A stretch of 64,000 bases of DNA from NCBI GenBank assembly GCA_002163245.1, contig MAAL01000115.1:1-64000 (forward strand). The letters run 5' to 3'. This stretch comes from Gammaproteobacteria bacterium 42_54_T18. GTDB lineage: Bacteria > Pseudomonadota > Gammaproteobacteria > Pseudomonadales > Ketobacteraceae. Both the position numbers and the translations under genes were made by a program. Shown piece by piece: positions 34,516-46,000 of this stretch; the stretch's first letter is position 1, and each line of letters opens with the position of its first letter. Below the pieces are notes generated by a model that was given only the letters and a program-made list of their open reading frames with translations, was not told where the DNA came from and made no database searches.

Positions 34516-37500
34516 TCATCCATATACACTATTTTTCCTTATTGCGACTATTGCCCTGACACGCTCTCCCATCAAATACAGGGTTGGTACCAACAACAAG
34601 GTAACTGATGTCGCCATCAACACGCCAAACGCAAGGGATGTCACCATAGGAATCAGAAACTGTGCCTGTAGGCTAGTTTCTAACATAATGGGAACAAGAC
34701 CAATAAATGTGGTGATAGACGTAAGTACAATCGGTCGAAAACGATCTTGACCCGCTTGCAACAAAGCCTCCGTTATTTCCACCCCACTATCGCGCAGTTG
34801 ATTAATTCTATCGATAAGAACCAAATTATCATTAATCACCACCCCAGTACACGCAACAACACCTAACATAGAAAATATACTGACATCACACCCCATCACC
34901 AAATGGCCGACAATCGCTCCCATTAACCCAAAAGGTATTGCTGTAAGAATAATAATGGGCTGCCAATAAGATCGAAATGCGATGGCAAACAATGCATAAA
35001 TAACAAGTATTGCCTGACCCACTTTAACGAGTAATGAATCGATAAATTCTCCTGTCTCTTTTTGCTCCCCTTCTAAACTAATGTGTAGTCCCGGGTATTG
35101 TGCCTGCCAACCGGGAGTATGCTCTTTCATAATTGCGCTCACCGTTTCGGATGCATTACCTTCGGCATTGTTCATTCCTGCATTCACGGTCAATGTTCGT
35201 TGACGGTCTATACGTTCAATTTTCTGATAACTCGGAACATAACTGACCTCTGCAACCGTATCAAAAGGCACTTCCAATCCGCTCTTAGTCCGTATCCACA
35301 TATTATGAAGATAATCGGCACTTTCGCGTTCATCTTTTGGATACCGAACCATCACCCTAACATCTTCATTTTCTAAAGGTATTCGCTGAACCTCCGCACC
35401 ATAGAACCCTTGTCTTACCTGTGCAGCGATATCCGCTAATTCAACCTCAAGTGTTTGGGCATTTGGCTTCAAATTTAACTCAATTTCTAACCGTGGTGTT
35501 TGCATTGAGTCTGTAATATCGTATACGCCAGGGTAACGTGACAAAAGTGCTTTTAACTCGTTAGTAACGTCGCCTAGAGCATCTTTATCAGGCCCGGACA
35601 ACACAAATTGAAGCGCCTTTCCAGTTGAATTCAATGTATACGCCATATCGAAGCTTTCGACATTTGGAATCTCTCCAACATACTCGCGCCACTGAGTAAT
35701 CATTTTCTTGGCTGATATCTCAGATCTTCGCTCACGATTCAACGCGATAAGTACGGAAAAATTATTTTCATTTGACCACGCCAGAATATTACTAATATAA
35801 CTTCCTCCGGGGCTCTCGCCTACCGCTGGAAACCGGTATTCATCCTGTAAACGCAACGCTGCATTTTCAATTTTTTCCATTAGATTTTCGGTATCAGAAA
35901 AGGGTGAACCTTCTGGTAAAACCACTCTTATTTTTAGTTGGTCCGATGTGACTTCCGGCGTAAAACTCATTCGCAACCAACCGCCAGCGGGTATTGAAAA
36001 ACTGATCATAAGAACACAAATAAAACCCGCTAGCGTAAACCAATGCCAATGCAGGCTTTTCTTTAATATAGGTCTATAAAAATTTGTCGCAAAGTGCTCC
36101 ATTCCATTAGCGCAAGCTTGCCGAGCGCGTTCAAACAATTTGGAAGCGCCGTTGGTGGGTGCCTGTATTGGTCGTAACTTTGACAAATGTGACGGTAAAA
36201 TAAGAAGACATTCTACTAAAGAGAAAGTCAGTGTTAACAACACTACAACAGGAATTGACTTTGCCGCATCCGCACTATCTCCCACAAGAAAAAACATAGG
36301 TACAAAAGCTATCATGGTACTAATAACTGCATACATGATCGGTTTATATACACTTTGTACCCCGACATTTGCTCCTTCTTCCCCCACTAAACCTGACTGC
36401 TGCCTACTGTAAATGCTTTCGCTAACAACTATCGCATCATCCACCACAATGCCGAGTATTAATAGAAATGCAAACAACGACAGCATATTCAAACTAATTC
36501 CGGTATAGGGTAACAACCAAAGCGTCCCTAAAAATGACACAGCAATCCCGACACAAACCCATACGGCCAACAATGGTCGCAAGAACAGCATTAATACAAG
36601 AAACACCAAAACTAAGCCACCAATACCATTGCTGACGAGTGTTTTGATACGCCCTTTAAAAGAAAAACTAGCATCAGTCCATATGGATAACGTTAAACCG
36701 TCTGGCAAGCTATGTGCACTTTCCTCAACATACTTTTGTACACTTTCGCTGGTTTTTAAAATATCAGGGTTATTAATTGACAGAACCCGAAAAAAAACAG
36801 CAGGCTTTCCATTGTAGTGTGTTTCTGAATCTATCTGTTCAAAACCATTAATAACGGTAGCGATATCTCCTAATCTAACCAATACACCGTCACTATTTCT
36901 AAGTATCACAACATCTTCAAAATCACCTTCCGTGTACGCCTGGCCCCGTGTTTGCAACTTAATACTTCCCGCTTCTGCACGAATTGCTCCTGCTGGTAGG
37001 TTTAAAGACTGATTTCGTATTGAGTTAACAACCTGGTCAAACTGTAAACCGTATCGTCGTAACGTTTGCTCTGATATCTCAACAGAAACTTCATAGGGTC
37101 TCGTTGACTTTAACTCCACCTTTGATACATGGGATAACGAAGCCATTTCATTTCGGATTTTTTCACCGTATTGCTTAAGCGTTGTCTCAGACGCATCACC
37201 CGATAACGTAAGCCGTAAAACGGGTTCGCTATAAACAACCTCTTTAATCTGAGGTTTCTCGGACTCTGCAGGTAGCGTAGTCAACGCATCAATACGATTT
37301 TTTATTTTATTAAGCAAGTACTGTGAGTCGACATCTGACGCTACCTCGACTAACGTAATCCCAACGCCTTGTTTAGCCGTAGAACGTATCTTGTCAATGC
37401 CATCAAGATCATGGATAGCATCTTCAATACGAACAGAAATATTCTCCTCTACTTCTCGTGGACCAGCACCACGGTAAGGAACATAAATTTCAATGATATT

Positions 37501-37629
37501 ACTATTCACTGCCGGAAAAAATTCTTTATTTAGATCAGGTAACCCTGCTATCCCACTAATCAGAATCATTAGCATCAGCAAATTAGCAGCAATAGGATTT
37601 TTAATAAACCAAGCAATAATACCCTGCAT
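34516..37629 (-). CDS. RND-family efflux pump inner-membrane protein
   Basis: 1037 residues, the normal AcrB/MexB-class length. N-terminal helix IIAWFIKNPIAANLLMLMIL, then periplasmic porter domains, a cluster of helices with FLLILGIVVDDAIVVSESIY (the Asp pair of the proton relay), a second periplasmic half and a final helix bundle (VLIDRINQLRDSG, TSITTFIGLVPIM). The sequence looks closest to lipid/multidrug-type RND pumps. Two bases separate its start from the stop of the adaptor gene. It lies downstream of the NRPS on the same strand, so siderophore export or recycling is a reasonable role, but a general drug role is not excluded. No outer-membrane partner is seen. Confidence 0.93.
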   Translation of the reverse strand: MQGIIAWFIKNPIAANLLMLMILISGIAGLPDLNKEFFPAVNSNIIEIYVPYRGAGPREVEENISVRIEDAIHDLDGIDKIRSTAKQGVGITLVEVASDVDSQYLLNKIKNRIDALTTLPAESEKPQIKEVVYSEPVLRLTLSGDASETTLKQYGEKIRNEMASLSHVSKVELKSTRPYEVSVEISEQTLRRYGLQFDQVVNSIRNQSLNLPAGAIRAEAGSIKLQTRGQAYTEGDFEDVVILRNSDGVLVRLGDIATVINGFEQIDSETHYNGKPAVFFRVLSINNPDILKTSESVQKYVEESAHSLPDGLTLSIWTDASFSFKGRIKTLVSNGIGGLVLVFLVLMLFLRPLLAVWVCVGIAVSFLGTLWLLPYTGISLNMLSLFAFLLILGIVVDDAIVVSESIYSRQQSGLVGEEGANVGVQSVYKPIMYAVISTMIAFVPMFFLVGDSADAAKSIPVVVLLTLTFSLVECLLILPSHLSKLRPIQAPTNGASKLFERARQACANGMEHFATNFYRPILKKSLHWHWFTLAGFICVLMISFSIPAGGWLRMSFTPEVTSDQLKIRVVLPEGSPFSDTENLMEKIENAALRLQDEYRFPAVGESPGGSYISNILAWSNENNFSVLIALNRERRSEISAKKMITQWREYVGEIPNVESFDMAYTLNSTGKALQFVLSGPDKDALGDVTNELKALLSRYPGVYDITDSMQTPRLEIELNLKPNAQTLEVELADIAAQVRQGFYGAEVQRIPLENEDVRVMVRYPKDERESADYLHNMWIRTKSGLEVPFDTVAEVSYVPSYQKIERIDRQRTLTVNAGMNNAEGNASETVSAIMKEHTPGWQAQYPGLHISLEGEQKETGEFIDSLLVKVGQAILVIYALFAIAFRSYWQPIIILTAIPFGLMGAIVGHLVMGCDVSIFSMLGVVACTGVVINDNLVLIDRINQLRDSGVEITEALLQAGQDRFRPIVLTSITTFIGLVPIMLETSLQAQFLIPMVTSLAFGVLMATSVTLLLVPTLYLMGERVRAIVAIRKNSVYG

Positions 37630-37631
37630 GA

Positions 37632-38831
37632 CTAGTGCTCACTTTTCGCTATGTTAATCGCAGAACTGTTTTCAATTTTCCTTGGGCTCACTCTCATCCC
37701 AGATACCGCCATCGGAATATTAGAAATCACGATACGATCTCCGCTCTTAATATCCCCCGTTAATAAAACATGTTCCTTGTTTGTTTGCAGGACATCCACT
37801 CTTCTTATTTGTATGTCATTATCTTCATTGAGCACTAGGATTTTTTGATCAATTTGCAAAGCGTTTCGCGGCAACCGAATAACACTATCCAATGCTTTCC
37901 CAGATATCGTTGCGTTAACAAACATTCCCACATTTAAAGGAGCGCGTCCTTCACTAATAGAAAATGGATCAACTATCTCGGCAATGGCATAAACCACACG
38001 GGTTTTTATGTCCACCGTCGCTTCAGTACGAACCAACGTGCCTTCCCAATGCTGTATGTTACCGGCAAATAACACTTCAAAATCAATCGTGGGTAGATTA
38101 CTACCCTGCGTAACTCTTCCCTGCCTTACTCTACCCGTAGGCAAATCTAACAACGCCAACTGCTTATCCGTTATTGGTAATCGCACTTCAACTTTATCAG
38201 TTGAATAGAGTTTAACAATAGGAGTGCCCAGTGATACATATTGCCCCTCATCAACATATTTCATCCGCACTCGCCCATTAAAAGGTGCTTTAACATGGGT
38301 TCTATCGAGGTTTAGCTGTGCCTCATCACGACCTGCTTCTGCAGCACGTAGCTTTGCACGTGCACTTGCTAACTGCGGTTTGCGTAGTGAAAGCGCATTG
38401 GCATCCTCCTGACCAAGGTCACGCCACTCCCTTACCGCTTGAGCCGCCCGAGCACGCTCTACTGCCAACACTTGCTCGGCTTCAGCAACATTTGCTTCTG
38501 CACGGATTAAAGCAAACCGATAATCGGCATCTTCAATATTGAGTAAGTGCTGACCTTTTTGAAAAAAAGCACCATTCGCAAATTCTGGGGCGATCGCTTC
38601 TACAATGCCAGACACCTGAGTAACAACATCAATTTCCTTAGCAGGCTGCACAGTACCTTGAGTATGAACATATAGTTGATGAGTTGCCGGTTGCGCGTAC
38701 ACAATATCCACCACTGGAGTGGCAGCATTAACAACGGGTTGTGGTACAGGCTTTTCTTTCATTGTTAATAATAGCCAAGACAACAAAGACCCAACCAACA
38801 ATAAAGCGACAGCGGACAACGGCTTTTTCAT
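37632..38831 (-). CDS. RND efflux periplasmic adaptor (membrane fusion protein)
   Basis: 399 residues. A single N-terminal hydrophobic segment (AVALLLVGSLLSWLLLT) anchors it, followed by lipoyl halves (QGTVQPAKEIDVVTQVSGIV and VKAPFNGRVRMKYVDEGQYV), a helical hairpin (~115-165) and a beta-barrel. This is typical of MexA/AcrA-class adaptors. It is 93 bp downstream of the NRPS, with a hairpin between them, and two bases upstream of the RND pump gene. It couples that pump to an outer-membrane channel that is not encoded here. Confidence 0.92.
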   Translation of the reverse strand: MKKPLSAVALLLVGSLLSWLLLTMKEKPVPQPVVNAATPVVDIVYAQPATHQLYVHTQGTVQPAKEIDVVTQVSGIVEAIAPEFANGAFFQKGQHLLNIEDADYRFALIRAEANVAEAEQVLAVERARAAQAVREWRDLGQEDANALSLRKPQLASARAKLRAAEAGRDEAQLNLDRTHVKAPFNGRVRMKYVDEGQYVSLGTPIVKLYSTDKVEVRLPITDKQLALLDLPTGRVRQGRVTQGSNLPTIDFEVLFAGNIQHWEGTLVRTEATVDIKTRVVYAIAEIVDPFSISEGRAPLNVGMFVNATISGKALDSVIRLPRNALQIDQKILVLNEDNDIQIRRVDVLQTNKEHVLLTGDIKSGDRIVISNIPMAVSGMRVSPRKIENSSAINIAKSEH

Positions 38832-38880
38832 AATAATATGAACCGACCTTATAGTAGCAAAACAACAATATCGAGAAGAT

Positions 38881-38913
38881 GCCGCTGGCCTTCTTGCAGG
38901 GTGCTCCAGCGGC
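38881..38913 (-). other. Intercistronic hairpin between NRPS and RND adaptor
   Basis: GCCGCTGG (38881-38888) and CCAGCGGC (38906-38913) are exact reverse complements with a 17-base loop. On the minus strand no T run follows, so it is more likely a processing or attenuation element than a full terminator. Confidence 0.5.
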
Positions 38914-38924
38914 TTTGCCTAAGA

Positions 38925-41900
38925 TTATACAGATTCATTCACTTCCAAACAGTCCTGTAGGCCAGTAATAAACGCCCGTTCATCCAAAATCATGAAATGA
39001 TCGTCTCCAACAAAGTGTTTTTGAGCGCATTCCTTACCAATTTGCTGCTCAAGTAGCTCACTTTCATCCCGCCGTTCATTAATCCACCAACTAAAGGGGG
39101 CTACATTCACCTTGGGTAATCGAGACACCCGCACTGACAATTGCTTAAGATGCCAAGTAATGAGGAATACATGGGCCAATTCCACCGCACCAAAGCCAGA
39201 ACTCGTTAAATTATTTGCATTACAAAATTCAATCACTTCTTGCAAGATGCTCTGAGATTGCCCCCTATCCAACTCTACATCCATTTCAAGGGCATCAATC
39301 AACATGGGCGGTAGGTCTGCCCGTGGTAATGTTGGGAAATTCAGGTTAATAAAATTCACCAACTCTCTGGCTTGCCCCTCTTTAAACGCTGCCAATTGCA
39401 CAGCATCAAACGGTTTGGGGACGTAGCTATCAACTAACCCAAGCCACTCCACCCTCTCTCCTTGCTGCTCCAGAATTGCTGTCATCATCACTGCCAGGCC
39501 CCCTCCTAGAGACCACCCCAATAGTCGATAGGGGCCTTTTGGCTGTTTCTGTCGCATACACTCAACATAATCCGTAGCCATCTGCTCAAGCGAGCTATCT
39601 GACCACTGTGGATTGATTAGCATACGGGACTGAATACCCCATACCGAATACTGTCCGGCCAATGATTTTGCAAGATTGTTATAATCAAACACGGTACCAA
39701 ACACAGCATGGACGAAAAACACATTCGGCAATTCAGAATCAATGGTATTTAACGGCATTAATGGCGAAGCCGTTACTAATGCTCCCTTTCCTATGGCGTT
39801 GCTTTTACCCGCATCGTTAATACTCATCAAGTCAGCGATTGTTGGCTTCAGCATCAGGTCGCGTAAGCTCGGTACCAAGGGTATCAATTCACAATTTCGT
39901 ATTTTGTTAATCACTTTCAAACTTAATAGCGAGTCTCCGCCTAACTCGAAGAAATTATCATAGCGCCCAACCCGTGCGACACTAAGCACCTCTTGCCAAA
40001 TACCTGCGATGGCTATTTCTTCCTCTCCTTCTGGAGCAATATAATCTCGACTACTTTCAAATACGGCTTTAGGTAGTGCATTTCTGTCCACTTTACCATT
40101 GTTGTTAAGAGGCAATGCATCCAATACCATAACAACTGATGGCACCATATAATCTGGAAGCGTGTTACTTAACAACGCCTTTATTTCCGAGCTGGTTAAT
40201 GTGACATGTTGATCCCCATCAATGGCCAATGAAACGTAAGCCACAAGTCGGGAAACTCCCTGACCCTCATCAGCAACAACAACGGCCTCTCTAACCCCCG
40301 GCTGCGCTAATAGCTGTGATTCAATTTCACCCAGTTCAATACGGAAACCCCGAATCTTCACTTGGTTATCAATGCGGCTCATATACTCCAGCTGTCCATC
40401 AACATTCCAGCGAACCAGATCTCCAGTACGATATAGGCGCTCCCCCTGGCAGGAATCAGCGGCGCTAAACGGATTGGCAATAAAGCGTTCAGCTGTTAAA
40501 TCTGGACGGTTCAGATATCCCCTAGCAAGACCCAACTCTCCTCCGAGGTAAAGCTCTCCAATAACTCCTGGTAACGCCATGCTAAGATCTGGATTGAGAA
40601 CATAAGCCGTACGATCACCAACCGGTGTACCAATAGGTGCGTACCCTTCTGCTATTTCTGTTTGAGGTGTTGCACGCCACAACAATGGCGTTACCACAGT
40701 TTCCGTTGGACCATAGCCATTTATAAACTGATAAGGTTTCAATGCGCGGCGCGCGAGGTCGAAGCCTTCTCTTGACATTGCCTCGCCCCCAAAACAATAA
40801 GTTCTAACAGGAGGGGGGTTACCAACCGCATCAACATGCTCTGCAAGTTGCTGTAAATACACTGGAGGGAACGTAACTTCAGATATCGCATAATGATGTA
40901 ACATATTATACGTCTCTTCCACCGTCCACAGCGCTTCACCGCGCATAACGACAGTACCGCCATAACTTAACGCTGTTGCCCAACGTTCATGTGCTCCATC
41001 GAATGAAAACGACATGAAGATCATTTCCCTCGATGATGATGACATACCGTAACGCTTCCCAATACCCTCGCAATGCATTGCGATTGCCCCACGAGAAACG
41101 ACCACTCCTTTGGGTTGCCCCGTAGACCCAGATGTATAAATAATATACGCCGCATTTTCCGCTGCAATCTTCACGTTAAATACATCAGATATACTGTATT
41201 GATCAGCAAGCACAACAGACTGTAAATTATGATGTTGAACACCGTCAGCAAATGTAAAGGGCTCATCTGAATGGCCGATTATATGTGTCATATTGCTATC
41301 AGCCACCAGATAAGCCAAGCGATTTTCTGGATACGACAAATCCAAAGGTACATATACCGCACCCGATTTAAGTACCGCTAGATAGGCGGTTAGTAATGAA
41401 ACACTTCGTGGTAACGCAATGCCCACGCGCATCTCAGGTAACACCCCTTGCTCAATTAAATAGTGAGCTAGTCGGTTTGATTGCTCTTCTAACTCCCTAT
41501 AACTTAACGTTGTATCCCCCTCAATAACAGCCGCTTTATCAAGATCAGCTCTACCCATTGATACGATACGTTCAATCATTGGTAAATGCGGCATAGCGGT
41601 AGATTCCGCTTGCGCCATCAGTCCCTCGCGCTGTTCAGGTAATAGGGCATCAAAATGAAACAGCTTCGTATCCCCGTCTTGTATCATTGACTCCAACAAC
41701 CCTGTTAATTGCCTCGCAATTGTCTCAACAGCAGTTGAAGAAATTTCAGAAGATATATAACTAAATTTCGCCTCTAGTTGCTTGCCCAAACTAAGGCCTA
41801 ACACGAGAGAGAAGTTTGTCTCTTCTCGATTACCTCTGATTGAGAATTGTGTTTTTCCAGGAACAAGTTCTTTTAATGTTTCGGAAATAGGATAATTTTC

Positions 41901-43019
41901 AAATACAATAATATTATCAAATAGCCCAGATTGGCCTAACCCTACACTCTTTTCCGCCATTTTTTGAATATCTGATAACGCAGTATATTCATGCTCTCTA
42001 TTGGATAAATTGATTAGCTGTAGCTCTTTCAACCAATCACCAATAGTTGATTCGGGTTTTATTTCATTAATAACTGGTATGGTATTAATAAACATTCCCA
42101 ACGTTTCTTCCGCATTAGCCAAGTCGGTTGGGCGCCCTGATGTTGTCGCACCAAAACAAACCGTACGCTGCCCCGAGTAACGACTTAACAATAACGACCA
42201 TGCTCCTTGCACCAGAGTATTGACAGTGATTCGGTGCTGCTGGCTGAACGTTTGTAATGATTGCGTTTGAACACCCGTTAACGTTAATGCAAATTCCTTA
42301 TGGCCTACTTCATCAGATACGGGCAATGCAGCGGTCAAATAAGTAGCACTATCCAGTTGCTCAACCTGCTCATTCCAATACGCCAGGTTATCCTCGTGAT
42401 TCCGTGATTCTAACCAAGCAATATAGTCTCGATACTGTCCCTGAACAGGTGGTAATTGATGCCCCTCATAAGCCATTAATACCTCTCCCATTTGACGAGA
42501 GAGGCTCCATCCATCGGACAGTATGTGATGATTCGTCCAAATCAAGTGATGGGTGTTCTCATCCAGACGTATAACAACAACCCGTGATAATCCAGCCTGA
42601 TTCAACGCTAACCCGCGCGATAACTCAGTTTTGGCTAATGCATCTAATTTGGTATTATTTTCTTCATCTGAGTTTTCACAACCATTCCAGTCCTCAAGAA
42701 TCCATGGCAGATCAACAACACGCTCTACGTATTGTAACGGCACCTCTCTTTCAGTAAGGAATCCGGTACGCAACACGCTATGACGATTACCAATATGTTG
42801 CCAAGCATCTTTAAATTTGGATTCATCAAGGTCAGTAATATCTAATCGCAACTGGTTCAGGTACGCACTGCCCTCCGGTTCGTACAAACTATGAAATAGC
42901 ATTCCTTGTTGCATAGGTGACAATGGGTATATATCTTCAATATTACCCAACACTAGCGGCAGTGCATCCAGTTCCACCTGGGTTAACTTAGATAAAGGTA
43001 CATCCGATGGCGTTAACCC
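38925..43019 (-). other. NRPS module 5 and thioesterase: C-A-T-TE, hydroxyornithine-type
   Basis: Residues ~5211-6574. C domain of the post-epimerase kind (HHILSDGWS). A core ~5836 with the same D-G-E-T-C-G-G-V-T pocket as modules 1 and 3 but more diverged elsewhere. Carrier FFELGGDSLLSLKV at ~6240. The terminal ~270 residues are an EntF-like type I thioesterase (PYRLLGWSLGGGLA) for hydrolysis or cyclisation. Confidence 0.82.
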
Positions 43020-46000
43020 TTTTGCCCCCGATGTACAGTGGACAATCAATTGTCTTAAACCATCTGCCAATAGGTTCCCGAAGGTTGCAACATTATTATC
43101 AGTAAATTCAGCGGGTGAATAGCGTATATTAAGAGTCAACTCCCCTCCTAATATTCCACCATTAATTTCGATTGCATGTCCATTAGGCCTATTGCTACCT
43201 ACGGTATTTCCCGTCGATTCTTTCGCTACGCTCAGTAAACCTTCACTATCAAACCCACTATCCATTTGCCCTAAATAGTTAAACAGTAGTTGCGCCTTTG
43301 GCAATTGTGATAACGCCGATTTCTCTGAATCAGAGCCATGATATTTAAACGCACCAAATCCAACGCCTTTATTAGGTAACGCGCGCAGCGCTTCTTTAAC
43401 ACGCTTCAAACCTTCTTCTTGAGTACCACTACCATCGAGTGCTATTGGAAACAAACTAGTAAACCAACCAATAGTACGACTCAGATCAACTCTCTCATTA
43501 ATGTCTTCTCGACCATGCCCCTCTACATCGATAAGTACCCGGGGTTCACCAACCCAATCCGCTAGTGCACGCGCTAGTGCTGTTAATAACACATCATTAA
43601 TTTGTGTTCGATAAGCTGCAGGGACATCCTGTAGCAATGCCTCGGTTTCCTGCGCATTCAACACAACATCAATACTACGGCTATCCGCTAAGGTTAACGC
43701 TTGTTGATCATTCGCAAAAGACACGTCCTTAGGTAGCTTAGCGCTGATACCAGATAATGATTGCCAATAGTGAAATTCCTCTGGATTCTGAGCAGGATAC
43801 GTCAGCATTTCTTTTGCCCAACGCTGGTAGCTACTACTCTTGAGGGGCAACCCTACGGATTGTTTTACTACTACTTGTTGATAAGCTACTTGGAAGTCTT
43901 CCAATAAAATACGCCAGGATACCCCATCGACAACCAAGTGATGAATAACAAAAAGAAGACGTGCGCTACCATCATCCACATTCATAGCAACAACACGAAC
44001 CAGTGGACCGGTGGCAATATCAAGGCTACTCTGAGCTAGTTCACATAACGCTTCAATACCATCAAGTGTCACATTTTTCTGCCACAAGCCGTCATCAAAC
44101 TGCGTCGCAGAGTACTCTTGATAACGTTGTACCCAATCTCCAGATTCTAAGCGTTGGTAATTCATACGCAACACATCATGATGTTCGATGATGGCATCAA
44201 ACGCTTGTCGAATAGCATGAGGATCTAAACTTTCCAGGCTGGATAACAAAACAGCCTGATTCCAATGGGATCGTTCCACCATGTCTTTTTCAAAAAATGC
44301 TTGTTGTATCGGTAAAAGGTCAACATCTCCAGAAACAGTTTGTTCAATATCAAACACATCTTCACTGCACACCAAACCTGTAGCAAGCTCGGCTATATTT
44401 TGTTTTTCAAACATTAGTCGTGGCGTTAACAAATACCCCGATTGGCGCACCCGAGCGACTATTTGTAAGCTAATGATCGAGTCGCCCCCTAATTCAAAGA
44501 AATTGTCGAAGCGCCCTACCGTTTCAATACCCAATACCGTCTGCCAAATTCCCGCCAGAGTTATTTCAACCTCCCCTACAGGCACAACGTATTCGTTCGC
44601 TCGCTCAAAAGCGGCTTTTGGTAATAACTTGCGATCTATCTTGCCATTATTATTTAAAGGCAGCGTGTCCAACTCAATAATAATGGATGGCACCATGTAC
44701 TCCGGTAGCCCATCTTTTAAAATAGATTTAAGAATGTCAGTATTGATGGCGCTGCCTTTTACTAACGAAATATACGCCACCAACCGTGTTCCTGCTCCAT
44801 CAGTATCGGCTACTACAACAGCTTCTCTTACCTCCGGATGTGCAAGTATTTGTGATTCAATTTCTCCCAACTCAATACGGAAACCTCTGATTTTGACCTG
44901 GTGATCAATTCTTCCAACATACTCTAACTGATTTTCAGTGTTCCAACGTACGAGGTCCCCTGTCCGATACAGTCGATCCCCAACCACTGATTCTATGTCA
45001 ACAAAGGGATTAGCGACAAAACGCTCTGCTGTTAATCCAGGTCGATTAACATATCCCCTTGCTAACCCAGCACCACCAAGATACAACTCACCTACAACAC
45101 CGTGAGGCACAATATTCAGGGCACTATCCAATACAAATGTCGATGTATCAGAAATCGGACGACCTATAGGTACAGCGCTATTTGCATCGCCATTACACGT
45201 CCAATGAGTCACATCAATAGCGGCTTCCGTTGGCCCATATAAATTGTAAAGGTTTGCTTGCGGCAATCTGCTTAACGTATCTGCTTGTACTTCTGCAGGT
45301 AATGCCTCACCACTACACACAATTGTTTTTAACGACTCGCAACTTTTCACTGTTGGCTCAACAATAAACGCTTGCAACATTGAGGGTACAAAGTGCAGCG
45401 TTGTGATGCGATTGTTGTTAATTACATCAATGAGTTTTTGCGGCTCCTGATGAATACCAGGGCTCGCAACCACCAATTTAGCACCTACCATTAATGGCCA
45501 GAAAAACTCCCACACTGACACGTCAAACCCAAATGGCGTTTTTTGCAGAACGTTATCATTTTCTGTTAAACCGTAGGCCTCTTGCATCCAGGAAAGGCGG
45601 TTATACAGCGCACCATGAGTATTCACGACCCCTTTTGGTTGACCTGTCGACCCAGAGGTATAAATAACATACATTGCACTTTCACAGGACAATGCAACTT
45701 CAGGGTCAGTTTTCGAGTGCCCCTGAGTATCGAGTGTATCTAACGAAATAACGCTAACCCCTGGTATTTTATTCTTACCAGGCAGCGTATTTTCTATATG
45801 GGACTGACTCAATAACAACGTTAGACCACTGTTATCAATTATGTATTCCATACGTGCAGATGGCAGTGCAGGGTCTATAGGAACATAGGCCGCTCCCGTT
45901 TTGATGATCGCCAATAAACCGACCACCATTTCGACGCTACGTTCGACAGCTATTCCAACACTATCCTCAGGTCGCACCCCTTTTGATACTAAGTAATGCG

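Noticed and set aside
40615-40963. Short frames inside the NRPS on either strand
   Set aside because: They are shadows of the NRPS reading frame with no ribosome sites or family features.
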